From Acidobacterium sp. (GTDB lineage: Bacteria > Acidobacteriota > Terriglobia > Terriglobales > Acidobacteriaceae): a stretch of 50,052 nt of DNA. Positions 17,585-25,789 of the stretch are shown piece after piece (within the stretch, counting starts at the first letter, position 1; each line of letters opens with the position of its first letter). The position numbers were made by a program, and so were the translations under genes. The notes beneath the pieces were generated by a model, which did no database searches, was not told the origin of the DNA, and saw only the letters and a list, made by a program, of their open reading frames with translations. The stretch is from NCBI GenBank assembly GCA_003131625.1, contig PKVY01000016.1:1-50052 (forward strand). The letters run 5' to 3'.

Positions 17585-18048
17585 CCTTTAGCTTCAGCAT
17601 ATGGTACGGGCGCCAGCGCTGAAAGGCGGCGAGCTGCGAATAGACAGTTCAGCGCGATTCCCCGTTCCCTATTGGCTGTTCCCTGTTCCCCGTCTCCTGG
17701 ACGTGACCGCCATCACTTCTTTCTCGGCCCCGCTCTGGCATCCTGAGACCGGCCTTCCTGTCTCTGGGAAGGAAATCGGGGGCTGCCTCTTCACACTGGG
17801 GAGTGGAACGCTGGCGGCCCCTTCGTGTGTCCGGCTAAAAACCTGACGCAATACGACCGTTTTCTGAGAAAAACCGGCAACACGGACATGATGCGCCTGC
17901 CGGATTCAGTTCCCGGCCCCTGGCGCTCGTAAGGGAAGTGTTGCCGACGATACAGACGGTAGCCGCTTCGCCGATGATCCAAGTCAATGCTGTCCGATGC
18001 GAATGAGGCTCGCAGCGAGAATTCAGAACGCCTTGCTGCGCCCGCCGT
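17585..18048. other. Intergenic region with a palindromic element and a word-like repeat tract
   Basis: 464 nt without a credible ORF. At about 17658-17700 there is a tract of near-repeats of GTTCCC words (ccgttccctattgg, ctgttccctgttcccc). Copy A of the dispersed palindromic element lies at 17874-17948. Nothing else is recognised. Confidence 0.5.
17874..17948. repeat. Dispersed palindromic element, copy A
   Basis: The outer arms CGGCAACAC (17875-17883) and GTGTTGCCG (17938-17946) are perfect inverted repeats 54 nt apart. The same arm sequences recur in copies B-F. The interior is not conserved with the other copies. Confidence 0.6.
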
Positions 18049-18900
18049 TCATTTGTCAATGCAGGTAAATGATTGCCGGTAGGATTCGTCGGCGATCGCA
18101 GCGTCCCGAAATGACAAGATGGATTCGGGAGGAACCGGCAGGGCGCGGAGCAGCGCCAACGAAGCGGAGTGCCCGGCGTCGCTGAGTTGTCCGACCGGCA
18201 AATTCTCGACGATCGATCCGCCATGCAACACCGCAACCCGGTCGCAGAGGCGAATGACAGAGATGAGGTCGTGCGAGATATAGAGAAGCGTCATGCCGTA
18301 CGTGCGATTCAGCTTTCGAAGCAGATCGACGATCTGGGTTTGGGTGACGGGATCCAGCGCACTGGTTGGCTCGTCGGCGACGATCAACGCCGGGCGGTGC
18401 AGGAGCGCGAGTGCGATGAGAACGCGCTGCGCCTGGCCAACGCTGATTTCCCGGGGGCGGCGGCGCAGGAAGTCCGGTTCCGTGGGCAGCTGCACTTCGG
18501 CCATTAGCTCCTGCACCCGCTGGCCAAGAGCGACGCGATCCGGGCTCCGATGTGCTTTCCAGGCCTCGTCAAAATGACGCTGCAGGCTGACCGCTGCATT
18601 GAGAGCGGTCATGGGGCTTTGGGGAATCAGCGCGATCTCCTTGCCGCGGATGCGGCGTAATTGCTTTTCCGAAAGAGCCAGCAGGTTTCGCCCGCGCAAT
18701 ACGACTTCTCCGCACACGCGGCCGTTGCGCCATGGCAACAGCCCAAGTAAGGACAGAACCAGCGTGCTTTTGCCGGCGCCGCTCGAGCCCACGAGGCCAA
18801 GAACCTCACCCTGCTGCAACTCGAATTGAACTCTCGACAGCGTCGGTTGAGCGGAATAACCGGCGGACAGGTCAACGCGCAACAACGTCTCGTCAGTCAT
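18049..18900 (-). CDS. ABC transporter ATP-binding protein (DppD/OppD-like)
   Basis: 283 residues from ATG 18900; the longer open frame upstream of this ATG is antisense to nothing useful and lacks homology. Walker A GSSGAGKST, Q-loop IPQSPMTALN, signature ISVGQAQR (a variant of LSGGQ), Walker B ALIVADEPTSALD and switch His in YISHDL are all present, so ATP hydrolysis should be intact. It belongs to the peptide/nickel (family 5) importer ATPases, though the C-terminal peptide-type extension is short. It overlaps the truncated solute-binding-protein gene upstream by ATGA. No permease gene lies nearby, so it is a partial transporter system, probably an orphan after rearrangement. Confidence 0.85.
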   Translation of the reverse strand: MTDETLLRVDLSAGYSAQPTLSRVQFELQQGEVLGLVGSSGAGKSTLVLSLLGLLPWRNGRVCGEVVLRGRNLLALSEKQLRRIRGKEIALIPQSPMTALNAAVSLQRHFDEAWKAHRSPDRVALGQRVQELMAEVQLPTEPDFLRRRPREISVGQAQRVLIALALLHRPALIVADEPTSALDPVTQTQIVDLLRKLNRTYGMTLLYISHDLISVIRLCDRVAVLHGGSIVENLPVGQLSDAGHSASLALLRALPVPPESILSFRDAAIADESYRQSFTCIDK

Positions 18901-19864
18901 GGAGACACCTGGAGCCGGTCGACATTCCACGTTAGTCGCGGTTCGAGAACCGCGGGCTGAACGCCCTTCAGCCCTGGAGAAACGGCGACGAGCGCGTTGG
19001 GATAGACAAGGTAGATGAAGGGCTGCTGGTCGGCTACGATTTGCTGGACGCGATCCACCGCTTTCTTTCTCTCCGCATCGACCGCACTGACTGCCTGCTG
19101 ATTCATCAAGCGGTCGATCTCGGCTTCCCAGGGCGTAGCTGGAGTTTTCTCGGATGGATTCCACTGGTGGTTCGGTGAAGAACTCAGCCAGATGTTCATC
19201 ATCGCGTTCGGTTCGGGGTCTACGTTCTCGAGACCGAGCAAACATGCCTCATAGTCCTGCGTGTGCATGAGGCGTTCAATGAGGGCAGGAAAATCCAGGG
19301 CGACGACGGTGACCTGCATGCCCAGCGCGGCCAGATCCTGCTGGATCAGAGTCGCCATCTTTTCGCGGGCTGCATTGCCGGAATTGGTCAGAATCGAGAA
19401 CTTCACCGGGTGTCCCGCAGCATCGACCAGTTCCGCGTCATGCAGGTGGAAGCCGGCGGTAACCAGTGCGGTTTTGGCAGCGGCGACGTCTGTTTGCGGT
19501 GCGGAGAGAGAGCGGTTGTACCAAAACGAATTGGCTGGAGAGATAAACGAATATGCCGGCGTGGCGTGGCCGAGGTAAGCAATTCGGGATAGATCGGATC
19601 GATGAATCGCCCGTGAAACCGCCACTCGAAAAGCACGATTTTGGAACCAGGCTTTCTCCCAGGCGGGGAGAGGCGACGCGGGTGCCTGATTGAACCACAA
19701 CTGTTCTGTGTTCAGCGAAGGGCCCAGGTCCCGCACCAGTCCAGGAGCCCGCTTGCGGAGGAGTTCGAAATAGTCGGGCGCGAGGCTGTCGATCAGGTCG
19801 TATTCGCCGCGCTGCAGCAGACGGATTTCCTGTTCCGTGCTTTCCAGGATGTCGAGGGCGACGT
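18897..19864 (-). pseudogene. ABC solute-binding protein, family 5, lacking its N-terminus
   Basis: About 320 residues of the C-terminal part of a peptide/nickel-type binding protein: EIRLLQRGEYDLIDSLAP, LWFNQ, FRVAVSRAIHRSDLSR, TPAYSFISP, LLGLENVDPEPN, FIYLVYPNALVAVSPGLKGV. A full member has about 500 residues or more plus a signal peptide. The open frame continues upstream to 20225, but those residues are merely the complement of the S8 peptidase fragment and have no homology. The break is at about 19860-19875. The stop overlaps the ATPase start by ATGA, so the 3' operon structure is original while the 5' part is lost. Confidence 0.8.
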
Positions 19865-19865
19865 G

Positions 19866-20555
19866 AATAATACCTCCAAAGATTACTTCCCGCTGAGCGG
19901 CACCAGCATGGCGACAGCCGTCACCAGTGGTGCAGTTGCCGATCTGCTCCAGGCGTATCCGCAGCTGACGCCGGATCAGGTGAAAGCACTGCTGATGGCA
20001 TCGGCGAACCGCAGCGACTTTCCCGCTGGAAGCAGCGTGTTCGACCCCGTGACGGGGTTGACCTATTACGCGCAGTATGACGTGCTGACGCGAGGCGCGG
20101 GATATCTCGACCTTGCGGCTGCCATCAATGCAGTCTCGACAACTCCGGTTCCCTCCGGAACGGCGATGTCGCCGCTGGTGCAGTACGATCCAACGACGAA
20201 CACGGTGTACCTGGTTGCGGATCAAACTGCGCTGTGGGGCAAGACGGCACTGTGGGGCAAAGAGAGTGTCTACGGCAGCAACGCCTTTGTTGACGGCAGC
20301 ACCGCGCTCTGGGGAAAGGACAGCCTCACCGGCAGCACGGCGCTCTGGGGCAAGGATGCATTGTCGGGTTCATCGAATCCCGATGCCTTCACGGCTCTTT
20401 GGGGCAAAGATGCTCTGTGGAGCACCGGCACACCGTTCGCGGCCTCGGTTCTCTGGGGGGCGTCGGATGTGCAGGGCTCAGCAGTGCTGTGGGGCGCGAA
20501 CACTCCGGATGGCGCTTCCGTTGTGTGGGGAGCCCGCGCGCCTTTCGAGAAGTGA
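19866..20555 (+). pseudogene. S8 subtilisin-like peptidase, C-terminal fragment with ALWGK repeat tail
   Basis: The fragment begins at NNTSKDYFPLSGTSMA. GTSMA carries the catalytic Ser of family S8, followed by the usual helix (GAVADLLQAYPQLTPDQVKALL) and DLAAAINA. The Asp and His parts of the triad and any start are absent, because upstream of about 19866 the sequence is the complement of the solute-binding-protein gene. The last about 110 residues form an unusual tail with eight W-G units: TALWGK five times, VLWGA twice and VVWGA once. Such tails occur on S8 proteins of Acidobacteria and Actinobacteria; their role is unknown. The gene ends at TGA 20553-20555. Confidence 0.8.
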
Positions 20556-20657
20556 GGAAGTTTGCGCAGGATCTGAGGATCCGAAACTGGGTGCGGTCAC
20601 GGTGACAATTACATCTGCCGCCCTGTAGGTGCCGCTCGCCACCCAGGGTTTCGCAAA

Positions 20658-20673
20658 TGTGACGAAGATCACA
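20658..20673. promoter_or_regulatory. CRP-type palindrome
   Basis: TGTGA-CGAAGA-TCACA is a perfect match to the TGTGA-N6-TCACA core of CRP sites, and the flanks (AAA before, GT after) also fit. It ends 36 nt before the ATG of a 62-residue ORF and about 360 nt before the transketolase-like gene. Two Crp/Fnr-type proteins are encoded within 9 kb. Confidence 0.65.
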
Positions 20674-20709
20674 GTCATCCCCGCTTTGTCTCTCGTATGC
20701 TCCCGCCAT

Positions 20710-20898
20710 ATGGCTTCTCCCCCCAGGAAACCCCGTCCGGTACTATCCGCGATTGAGCGCGCACTTCTGCTCGTTGAGCAGTCGCAAATTCCGGTCAGCC
20801 AAACCAGAAAGCTGATCGCAGAATCGCAGCGCCTGCAAGATAATCGGAAGCCCGCCGGTGTCACAAGATTGCTCGCATCGAGCAGGAACTACCGCTGA
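20710..20898 (+). CDS. Small basic hypothetical protein
   Basis: 62 residues, Arg/Pro/Lys-rich at the N-terminus, then one amphipathic helix-like stretch (LSAIERALLLVEQSQ) and TRKLIAESQRLQD. No known domain. Evidence that it is real: an ATG 36 nt after a near-perfect CRP-type palindrome, and it stands before the transketolase-like gene on the same strand. Against: no clear Shine-Dalgarno and no family recognised. Confidence 0.35.
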   Translation: MASPPRKPRPVLSAIERALLLVEQSQIPVSQTRKLIAESQRLQDNRKPAGVTRLLASSRNYR

Positions 20899-20933
20899 AA
20901 TCAGCACAGGCTTCCGGCGTTATGGGTGAATAA

Positions 20934-20985
20934 CCGGCAATACGGAAATAACCGGCCCTGAGGCGCGAAATTTCCGGATAGCCGC
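20934..20985. repeat. Dispersed palindromic element, copy B
   Basis: Left arm CGGCAATACGGAAAT (20935-20949) and right arm ATTTCCGGATAGCCG (20970-20984) are inverted with 13 of 15 positions matching, separated by 20 nt. It lies between the small ORF and the transketolase-like gene. Confidence 0.65.
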
Positions 20986-21032
20986 TGGAACACCACACTC
21001 CATATTGATGTAGTCTCTTTTGGGGTCCGTCT

Positions 21033-23549
21033 ATGGCTTCTCTCACCCGCGAAGTTCCTGCTTCTTCCTCTCAGCAACCATCGCCGGATCATGATCCGAT
21101 GCTGGACGACATTGGGTACATGACCTGCATGACTCTGGTGCTGCTCGGGAACTACGCGCAGACCGGGCATCTGGGCGGACCGCTCGCCTACACTCCCTAC
21201 AATGTTGCAGCGCATTTGGCCGGTCCTGAGAACGGCGGACTCCGTTACGATTACCGCCGGCCGAAGCATCCTTACGCCGACAAATTCATGATGGCGGCGG
21301 GCCACTCGGTCCCCACCTGCTACGCACTGTGGATGATCATGGGGCAGGCGTTGTATCGCAGGTATCAGCAGACCGGCGATCCACGCTATCGCGTCGACCC
21401 GCAGGTTGCCATGCTGCCCATCGACGCGCTGGGATTCCGGCGCGGAGCGGGGGCGCTGAAAACGCTGCTGCACGAAACCGGTCTGGAAGACCATCCGCTG
21501 TTCGCGCAGGCGAAAGGCCGCGGTATTCGCGCACTCTCAGGGCACGCCGAAAGCACCGACTGCACCAACGACGTGAATGGCGGGCCCTCGGGCGTGGGCA
21601 TTGCGACAGCCGCGGGCAAAGCGGCGTTCTGGGATGTGGCCGGCGCGGCAGAATCTCCGAAAATCATCGCGCTGGAAGGCGAATTCGCGCTCACCGAAGG
21701 GCACGCCCAGGAGCTGAAGACGCAGGCTCTGGCTCTGCAGGTGGGAAAGCGCCTGCGGGTGATGGTTTCCAACAACAATGCCGGCATCGACGACCGCCTG
21801 ATGGGCGGCGTGATCGGGGCGCAGTTCGACGGATACGATCTGGTGAGTCAATGGACGTCCTATGGATGGAACGTCTTCACGCTGTCGAACGGCAATGACT
21901 ATGCCGAAGTGACCGCAGTGCTGAAGGCTATGGACGAAGTGGACCCGTGCGACCGCCGTCCCATCGTCGCGATCGGTACAACGGTGAAGGGCTACTGGCC
22001 GGCAGCCGTCGACGGAAAAATCCCCGGCTACGGCGATCAGTTGGTGAGTTACCCGAGCCATCCCTACGCACTCAAAATGAACTCGGAGTATTTTGTCGCT
22101 CTGGCCGAGACATTCGAGAAACAGTATGGCGTGGAATTCGAGGGACTTCGTAACGGCCCGGTCAGCGACAACCGCGAGCGATTGATCCAGTTCAAGACGA
22201 ATGTCGACGTGGTGATGTCGCTGCTGGACCGGAACGGACGGGGCGATCGCCTCGCCGATCGTCTCGTGGAAATCGGCGACACCGTGCGGGACGATATGAA
22301 GCTGCGCATCTCCGCCACGAGCGATCCGTTCCTCGACGATCGGCTGCGCGTCGCGACGCTGCCGGAAGACCCACAGAAGGTCACGGTTCGCAATGCGATA
22401 TCCGGCGCGGAGAAGCAGGCCGGCATTACGCTGTTCAGGAAACCGGGTGAGATCGCCGGAGCGCGACGCGCGATTTCCGAAATCATCAAGTGGACGAATT
22501 ACGTCACCGACGGACGATTTTTTACCCTCGCCGCCGACCTTTCGGAGTCGATCAACGTGGAGCACGGCAGTTTATGGGGACACTACAGTCCCGTGAACAA
22601 TCCGCTGGGCACGCGCCTGAAAGCGCCCATTCAGGAGGCAGGCAATGTTTCCACGGCGATCGGGCTGGTGAGTCAAAGCGCATCCGTCGATCCCGAAAAA
22701 TTCGCCGGCGTCTGGGCATTGAGCGGCACGTATGGAGCGTTCACTCCGCTGATGTACACTCCGGCGCGCGTCTGGAGCCAGCAGAACCAGGACAGCAAAT
22801 TCCGTGTAGGCGTGCTGCATATCCTCACCGCCCACTCCGGTCCTGAAACCGCGGCCGATGCGCGCACCCACTTCGGCATCTTCGCGCCGCAGGTGTGGAA
22901 GCTGTTCCCGCGCGGTCAGGTGATCAACCTGAGCTTTTGGGATTACAATGATGTGGCGCCTGGCTATTTCGCGGCGGCGGAAATCGCGGCGCGCGATCCG
23001 CACGTGGGCATTATCACGCTGGAAGTGGCGCGACCCGATTGCGCGGTCGCCGACCGCAGCCACTTCGCCGACTCCGATCTGCGCGCTGCGGCCAAAGGCC
23101 TGTACGTGATCCGCGACTTCTCCCCGGACAAGCTGCGTCACGGATACGTGATCGCTCAGGGTTCGAGTTCCACCGTGAATCTCGTGAAACTGCTGCCGAG
23201 ACTCGAAGCGGCCGGGATCAACGTGAAGGTCATCGCAGCGGTCAGCGAGGAGTTATTCGATCGCCGGCCGCAGGCGTATCGCGATTCCGTACTGCCGCCC
23301 GAGGCTCGCTACGACTTAATGGTGGTGTCAACCGGCACGCGACGCATGTGGCCGCTGCGCAACCTCGGGCCACTGACCGACCAGTATTCGCTCACCTCGG
23401 ACTTCGACAACTCCTGGAGAAGTGGCGGCCTCGAAGCGGAAGTGATCGCGGAAGCGCATCTCGATCCCGATTCGATTTTCGCTGGTGTGGAGCGATTCGC
23501 CAACGAACGCGAGCGCCGCATGGGCGATCAGCGCAGGATGATCGGTTAG
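21033..23549 (+). CDS. Transketolase-like thiamine-diphosphate enzyme
   Basis: 838 residues. The N-terminal PP domain has GHLGGP, GHAEST and, in place of the GDG...N thiamine-diphosphate motif, E215-G-E-F with the trailing N247-N-N; the metal-binding Asp is thus replaced by Glu. The central PYR domain (about 480-680) has AADLSESINVEHG and QEAGNVSTAIGL, where the Glu aligns with the catalytic Glu of transketolases. A C-terminal transketolase domain follows (YVIAQGSSSTVNLVKLLPRL). It is longer than standard transketolase (about 660 residues). The reaction is probably two-carbon ketol transfer in the pentose-phosphate network, but a specialised substrate is possible. It is cytosolic. A distant CRP-type site upstream may control it. 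Its end faces the aminotransferase gene. Confidence 0.7.
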   Translation: MASLTREVPASSSQQPSPDHDPMLDDIGYMTCMTLVLLGNYAQTGHLGGPLAYTPYNVAAHLAGPENGGLRYDYRRPKHPYADKFMMAAGHSVPTCYALWMIMGQALYRRYQQTGDPRYRVDPQVAMLPIDALGFRRGAGALKTLLHETGLEDHPLFAQAKGRGIRALSGHAESTDCTNDVNGGPSGVGIATAAGKAAFWDVAGAAESPKIIALEGEFALTEGHAQELKTQALALQVGKRLRVMVSNNNAGIDDRLMGGVIGAQFDGYDLVSQWTSYGWNVFTLSNGNDYAEVTAVLKAMDEVDPCDRRPIVAIGTTVKGYWPAAVDGKIPGYGDQLVSYPSHPYALKMNSEYFVALAETFEKQYGVEFEGLRNGPVSDNRERLIQFKTNVDVVMSLLDRNGRGDRLADRLVEIGDTVRDDMKLRISATSDPFLDDRLRVATLPEDPQKVTVRNAISGAEKQAGITLFRKPGEIAGARRAISEIIKWTNYVTDGRFFTLAADLSESINVEHGSLWGHYSPVNNPLGTRLKAPIQEAGNVSTAIGLVSQSASVDPEKFAGVWALSGTYGAFTPLMYTPARVWSQQNQDSKFRVGVLHILTAHSGPETAADARTHFGIFAPQVWKLFPRGQVINLSFWDYNDVAPGYFAAAEIAARDPHVGIITLEVARPDCAVADRSHFADSDLRAAAKGLYVIRDFSPDKLRHGYVIAQGSSSTVNLVKLLPRLEAAGINVKVIAAVSEELFDRRPQAYRDSVLPPEARYDLMVVSTGTRRMWPLRNLGPLTDQYSLTSDFDNSWRSGGLEAEVIAEAHLDPDSIFAGVERFANERERRMGDQRRMIG

Positions 23550-23595
23550 TCGAATTTCGGTGCCGGCACCGGGCAGATTGCGCCGGCGGTTTCCG

Positions 23596-24816
23596 TCACA
23601 GATGCTTGCCGACCCACTCGTCGATCCGCTCCAGTGCTTTTGCGATGTTTTCCGGCGAATTGGCAACGCTGAAGCGCAGATAGCCCTCGCCGAATTTCCC
23701 AAAGGCCGTCCCTGAGAGACAGGCAACACCCGCTTCTTCGAGAAGTTTGTTGGCCAACTCCTGCGACTTCAGGCCTGTGCCTTCAATATTAGGGAAGACG
23801 TAGAAAGCGCCCTTCGGCGAGAGGCAGCGAAAGCCGCGGATGCGGTTGAGGCCGTTCACCATCAGATCCCGCCGCTCGCGGAAGGCCTCGCACATGCGCG
23901 TAACCGACGCCTGGTCGCCCGTCAGGGCCGCTACCCCCGCCCTCTGGGTAAAGCTGGCGGTGCAGGAGTTCGAATTGGTCATCAGACGCGCAATCTGCGC
24001 GGCCAGGTCCGTGCGCATGACCCCGTAACCGAGACGCCAGCCGGTCATGGCATAGGTCTTCGAGAAGCCGTCGAGCAGGATGGTGCGCTCGCGGAAGGAA
24101 GGAATGGAAATCGGTGAGAAGTGGCTGCCCTCGAAGATCAGGCGGCTGTAAATCTCGTCCGAGAGCAGCATGATGTTGGCGTCGCCGATCGCGGCTACGA
24201 CACCCCGAATGTCCTGTTCCGTCAGCACCCCTCCGGTCGGGTTCGCTGGAGAGTTGAGAATGATCAGACGGGTGCGCGGTGTGATCTTTGCAGCCAGTTC
24301 GTTGACGTCGAGCCGGAAGTCGCGTTCCTCGCGGAGCCGAAGGGGAACGGGAATGCCGCCCACGAACTCGATCATCGACTCGTAGATCGGAAATGAAGGA
24401 TTGGGATAAATCACTTCGTCCCCTTCCCCAACCAGAGCCAGGATGGTAAAGAAGAGGATCGGCTTGCCGCCCGGGACAACGACGACTTCCTCCGGTGTGA
24501 CGGCAACGTTGCGCGTGCGGCCCACTTCGCGGGCGATGGCTTCGCGAAGAGCGGGCAGCCCCGCCGAAGGACCATAGTGCGTCCAGCCGCTGCGCAATGC
24601 GTCGATCCCGGCCTCGATTACGTTTTCCGGCGTGTCGAAATCCGGCTCCCCGATTTCCAAATGGACGATCTCGCGCCCTTTGGCTTCGAGGGCGCGGGCC
24701 CGTACCAAAACTTCAAAAGCAGTCTCGGTACCGAGCCTCTGCATGCGGTCAGCGAGCCGCAGGGGAAAACGGGAAGCGTCTGTGTTGGTGTGAAGATCGG
24801 GAGTCGTGGTTGTCAT
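23596..24816 (-). CDS. PLP-dependent aminotransferase, class I/II (aspartate aminotransferase-like)
   Basis: 406 residues from ATG 24816 (MTTTTPDLH); the open frame runs 77 codons further upstream but without homology. Fold-type I signatures: IVHLEIGEPDFDTPE, THYGPSAGLPALREAIA, the PANPTGG loop, LLSDEIYSRLIF, and the Schiff-base Lys K253 in DGFSKTYAMTGWRLGY. The substrate-carboxylate Arg is in YLRFSVANS. This is the subgroup I aspartate/prephenate-type aminotransferase used for Asp, Ala or aromatic amino acids; exact specificity is uncertain. It is cytosolic, in single-gene context, convergent with the transketolase-like gene (46-nt gap). Confidence 0.85.
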   Translation of the reverse strand: MTTTTPDLHTNTDASRFPLRLADRMQRLGTETAFEVLVRARALEAKGREIVHLEIGEPDFDTPENVIEAGIDALRSGWTHYGPSAGLPALREAIAREVGRTRNVAVTPEEVVVVPGGKPILFFTILALVGEGDEVIYPNPSFPIYESMIEFVGGIPVPLRLREERDFRLDVNELAAKITPRTRLIILNSPANPTGGVLTEQDIRGVVAAIGDANIMLLSDEIYSRLIFEGSHFSPISIPSFRERTILLDGFSKTYAMTGWRLGYGVMRTDLAAQIARLMTNSNSCTASFTQRAGVAALTGDQASVTRMCEAFRERRDLMVNGLNRIRGFRCLSPKGAFYVFPNIEGTGLKSQELANKLLEEAGVACLSGTAFGKFGEGYLRFSVANSPENIAKALERIDEWVGKHL

Positions 24817-25094
24817 GGTGCGCACATCCTGTTCGCAGCAGAGCGGGGCGTCGTCCAACCGCGGAAAAGGTTCCGGGCCGGATGCCCCGGCCAAGACTAC
24901 CAGAAATTGTATCGAGCCAGCGTACTGGGCCACGAACAGCTTGGACGTGCCGGGAGTGACGCCCTCCGCGGAATATTCGCCATCGGCGTGCTGAACACTC
25001 GCGTCTGCATATGCAGCGCCCGGTTGGCCAGTTGATCGTACGCGCACGACCCGAAACGAAAACGATGTGTTCCCATGCCTGCGCCTGCCAAGTT
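24817..25094. other. Upstream region of the aminotransferase gene
   Basis: About 280 nt (about 315 nt to the next gene when repeat copy C is added). An in-frame leftward extension of the aminotransferase is open here, but its residues resemble nothing and no Shine-Dalgarno supports it. No RNA gene or clear operator was seen. Confidence 0.4.
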
Positions 25095-25142
25095 ACCGGC
25101 ATACCGGAAGTTTCGCGTCGAAACTTCCGTATTACCGACCAC
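25095..25142. repeat. Dispersed palindromic element, copy C (strong hairpin)
   Basis: The core GGAAGTTTCG (25106-25115), CGT loop, CGAAACTTCC (25119-25128) is a perfect 10-bp stem. The outer parts CGGCATAC and GTATTACCG extend it imperfectly to about 20 bp. It overlaps the stop codon (25132-25134) of the cNMP-binding-domain gene. Confidence 0.75.
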
Positions 25143-25584
25143 ACGCCCCGAATCGCCGTGTAGCGCCCACGGCTGTGTCTGCTAAATGCAACAGCGTGTG
25201 GTCAGGGGCATTCGCGATTATTCCCCGTATTCTGGCCACTTCGAGCGCCAACAATTTCATTGTCGCGTGCATATGACTCGGACTGCGTTCGAGCATGTCC
25301 ATCACTTTATCTGCCGGGATAAACCCCAACTCTGAATCCTCAACAGCCTTCGCCGTTGCGCTGTACTCCCCATTCAGGACTGCTGGCAGGCCGAGGATCG
25401 CACCCGGTCCGAAGGTGTCCAGCGGAGAGACTTCTTTAGAGTCTGCCCATATGAGGGCGATCTTCCCAGTCCGGATCACGAAGACGGCGGAGGCCGGATC
25501 GCCGGATGAGAACACGAACGATCCCTTCTCTACAGGTGTGGCAATGGCGATGGCGTCAAGCTCTCTAAAGAGGTCTATGGACAT
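25132..25584 (-). CDS. Cyclic-nucleotide-binding-domain protein without a DNA-binding domain
   Basis: 150 residues. The CNBD fold covers about 5-115 (VEKGSFVFSSGDPASAVFVI, GKIALIW, FGPGAILGLPAVLNGEYSATAKA, LGFIPADKV), followed by the C-helix (TMKLLALEVARIRGI). The canonical CRP phosphate-binding cassette G-E-L/R-S is not intact, so cAMP binding is uncertain. The protein stops about 30 residues after the C-helix, where a Crp/Fnr protein would have its HTH domain; the stop lies inside repeat copy C. Short CNBD-only homologues do occur in Acidobacteria, so truncation by the repeat is possible but not needed. A GGAG at good distance supports ATG 25584, and a CRP-type palindrome sits 48 nt upstream, suggesting control by another Crp protein. 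Confidence 0.7.
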   Translation of the reverse strand: MSIDLFRELDAIAIATPVEKGSFVFSSGDPASAVFVIRTGKIALIWADSKEVSPLDTFGPGAILGLPAVLNGEYSATAKAVEDSELGFIPADKVMDMLERSPSHMHATMKLLALEVARIRGIIANAPDHTLLHLADTAVGATRRFGACGR

Positions 25585-25631
25585 AGGGCAACTCCAGTTG
25601 TAATAGAGTGGCTCTCTCGTCAGTGAAGGGA

Positions 25632-25647
25632 TGTGACAACGGTCACT
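25632..25647. promoter_or_regulatory. CRP-type palindrome upstream of the CNBD gene
   Basis: TGTGA-CAACGG-TCACT matches the CRP core TGTGA-N6-TCACA at nine of ten positions. It is 48 nt upstream of the CNBD start on the minus strand and 143 nt before the small plus-strand gene, so it could act in either direction. Confidence 0.55.
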
Positions 25648-25789
25648 TGGCGGGGGCCGTTGGTCGGTTGGATCACGTCTTCGGTCAATTGCTGCCCCCG
25701 AAAACGGGCTGGCCGGATGGCGGCCCGTGCCCGGCAGGGCCTCGGTGAAGTAGCTTCGTCTGAACTCTTGGAAGAATGATTCACGGGAA

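Noticed and set aside
18901..19245. N-terminal extension of the ABC ATPase frame
   Set aside because: It overlaps the solute-binding-protein gene out of frame; ATG 18900 with the ATGA overlap gives the standard ATPase N-terminus.
19866..20225. Upstream extension of the solute-binding-protein frame
   Set aside because: These residues are the complement of the S8 peptidase fragment and show no binding-protein features.
24817..25047. N-terminal extension of the aminotransferase
   Set aside because: No homology, no ribosome-binding site; ATG 24816 gives the normal family length.
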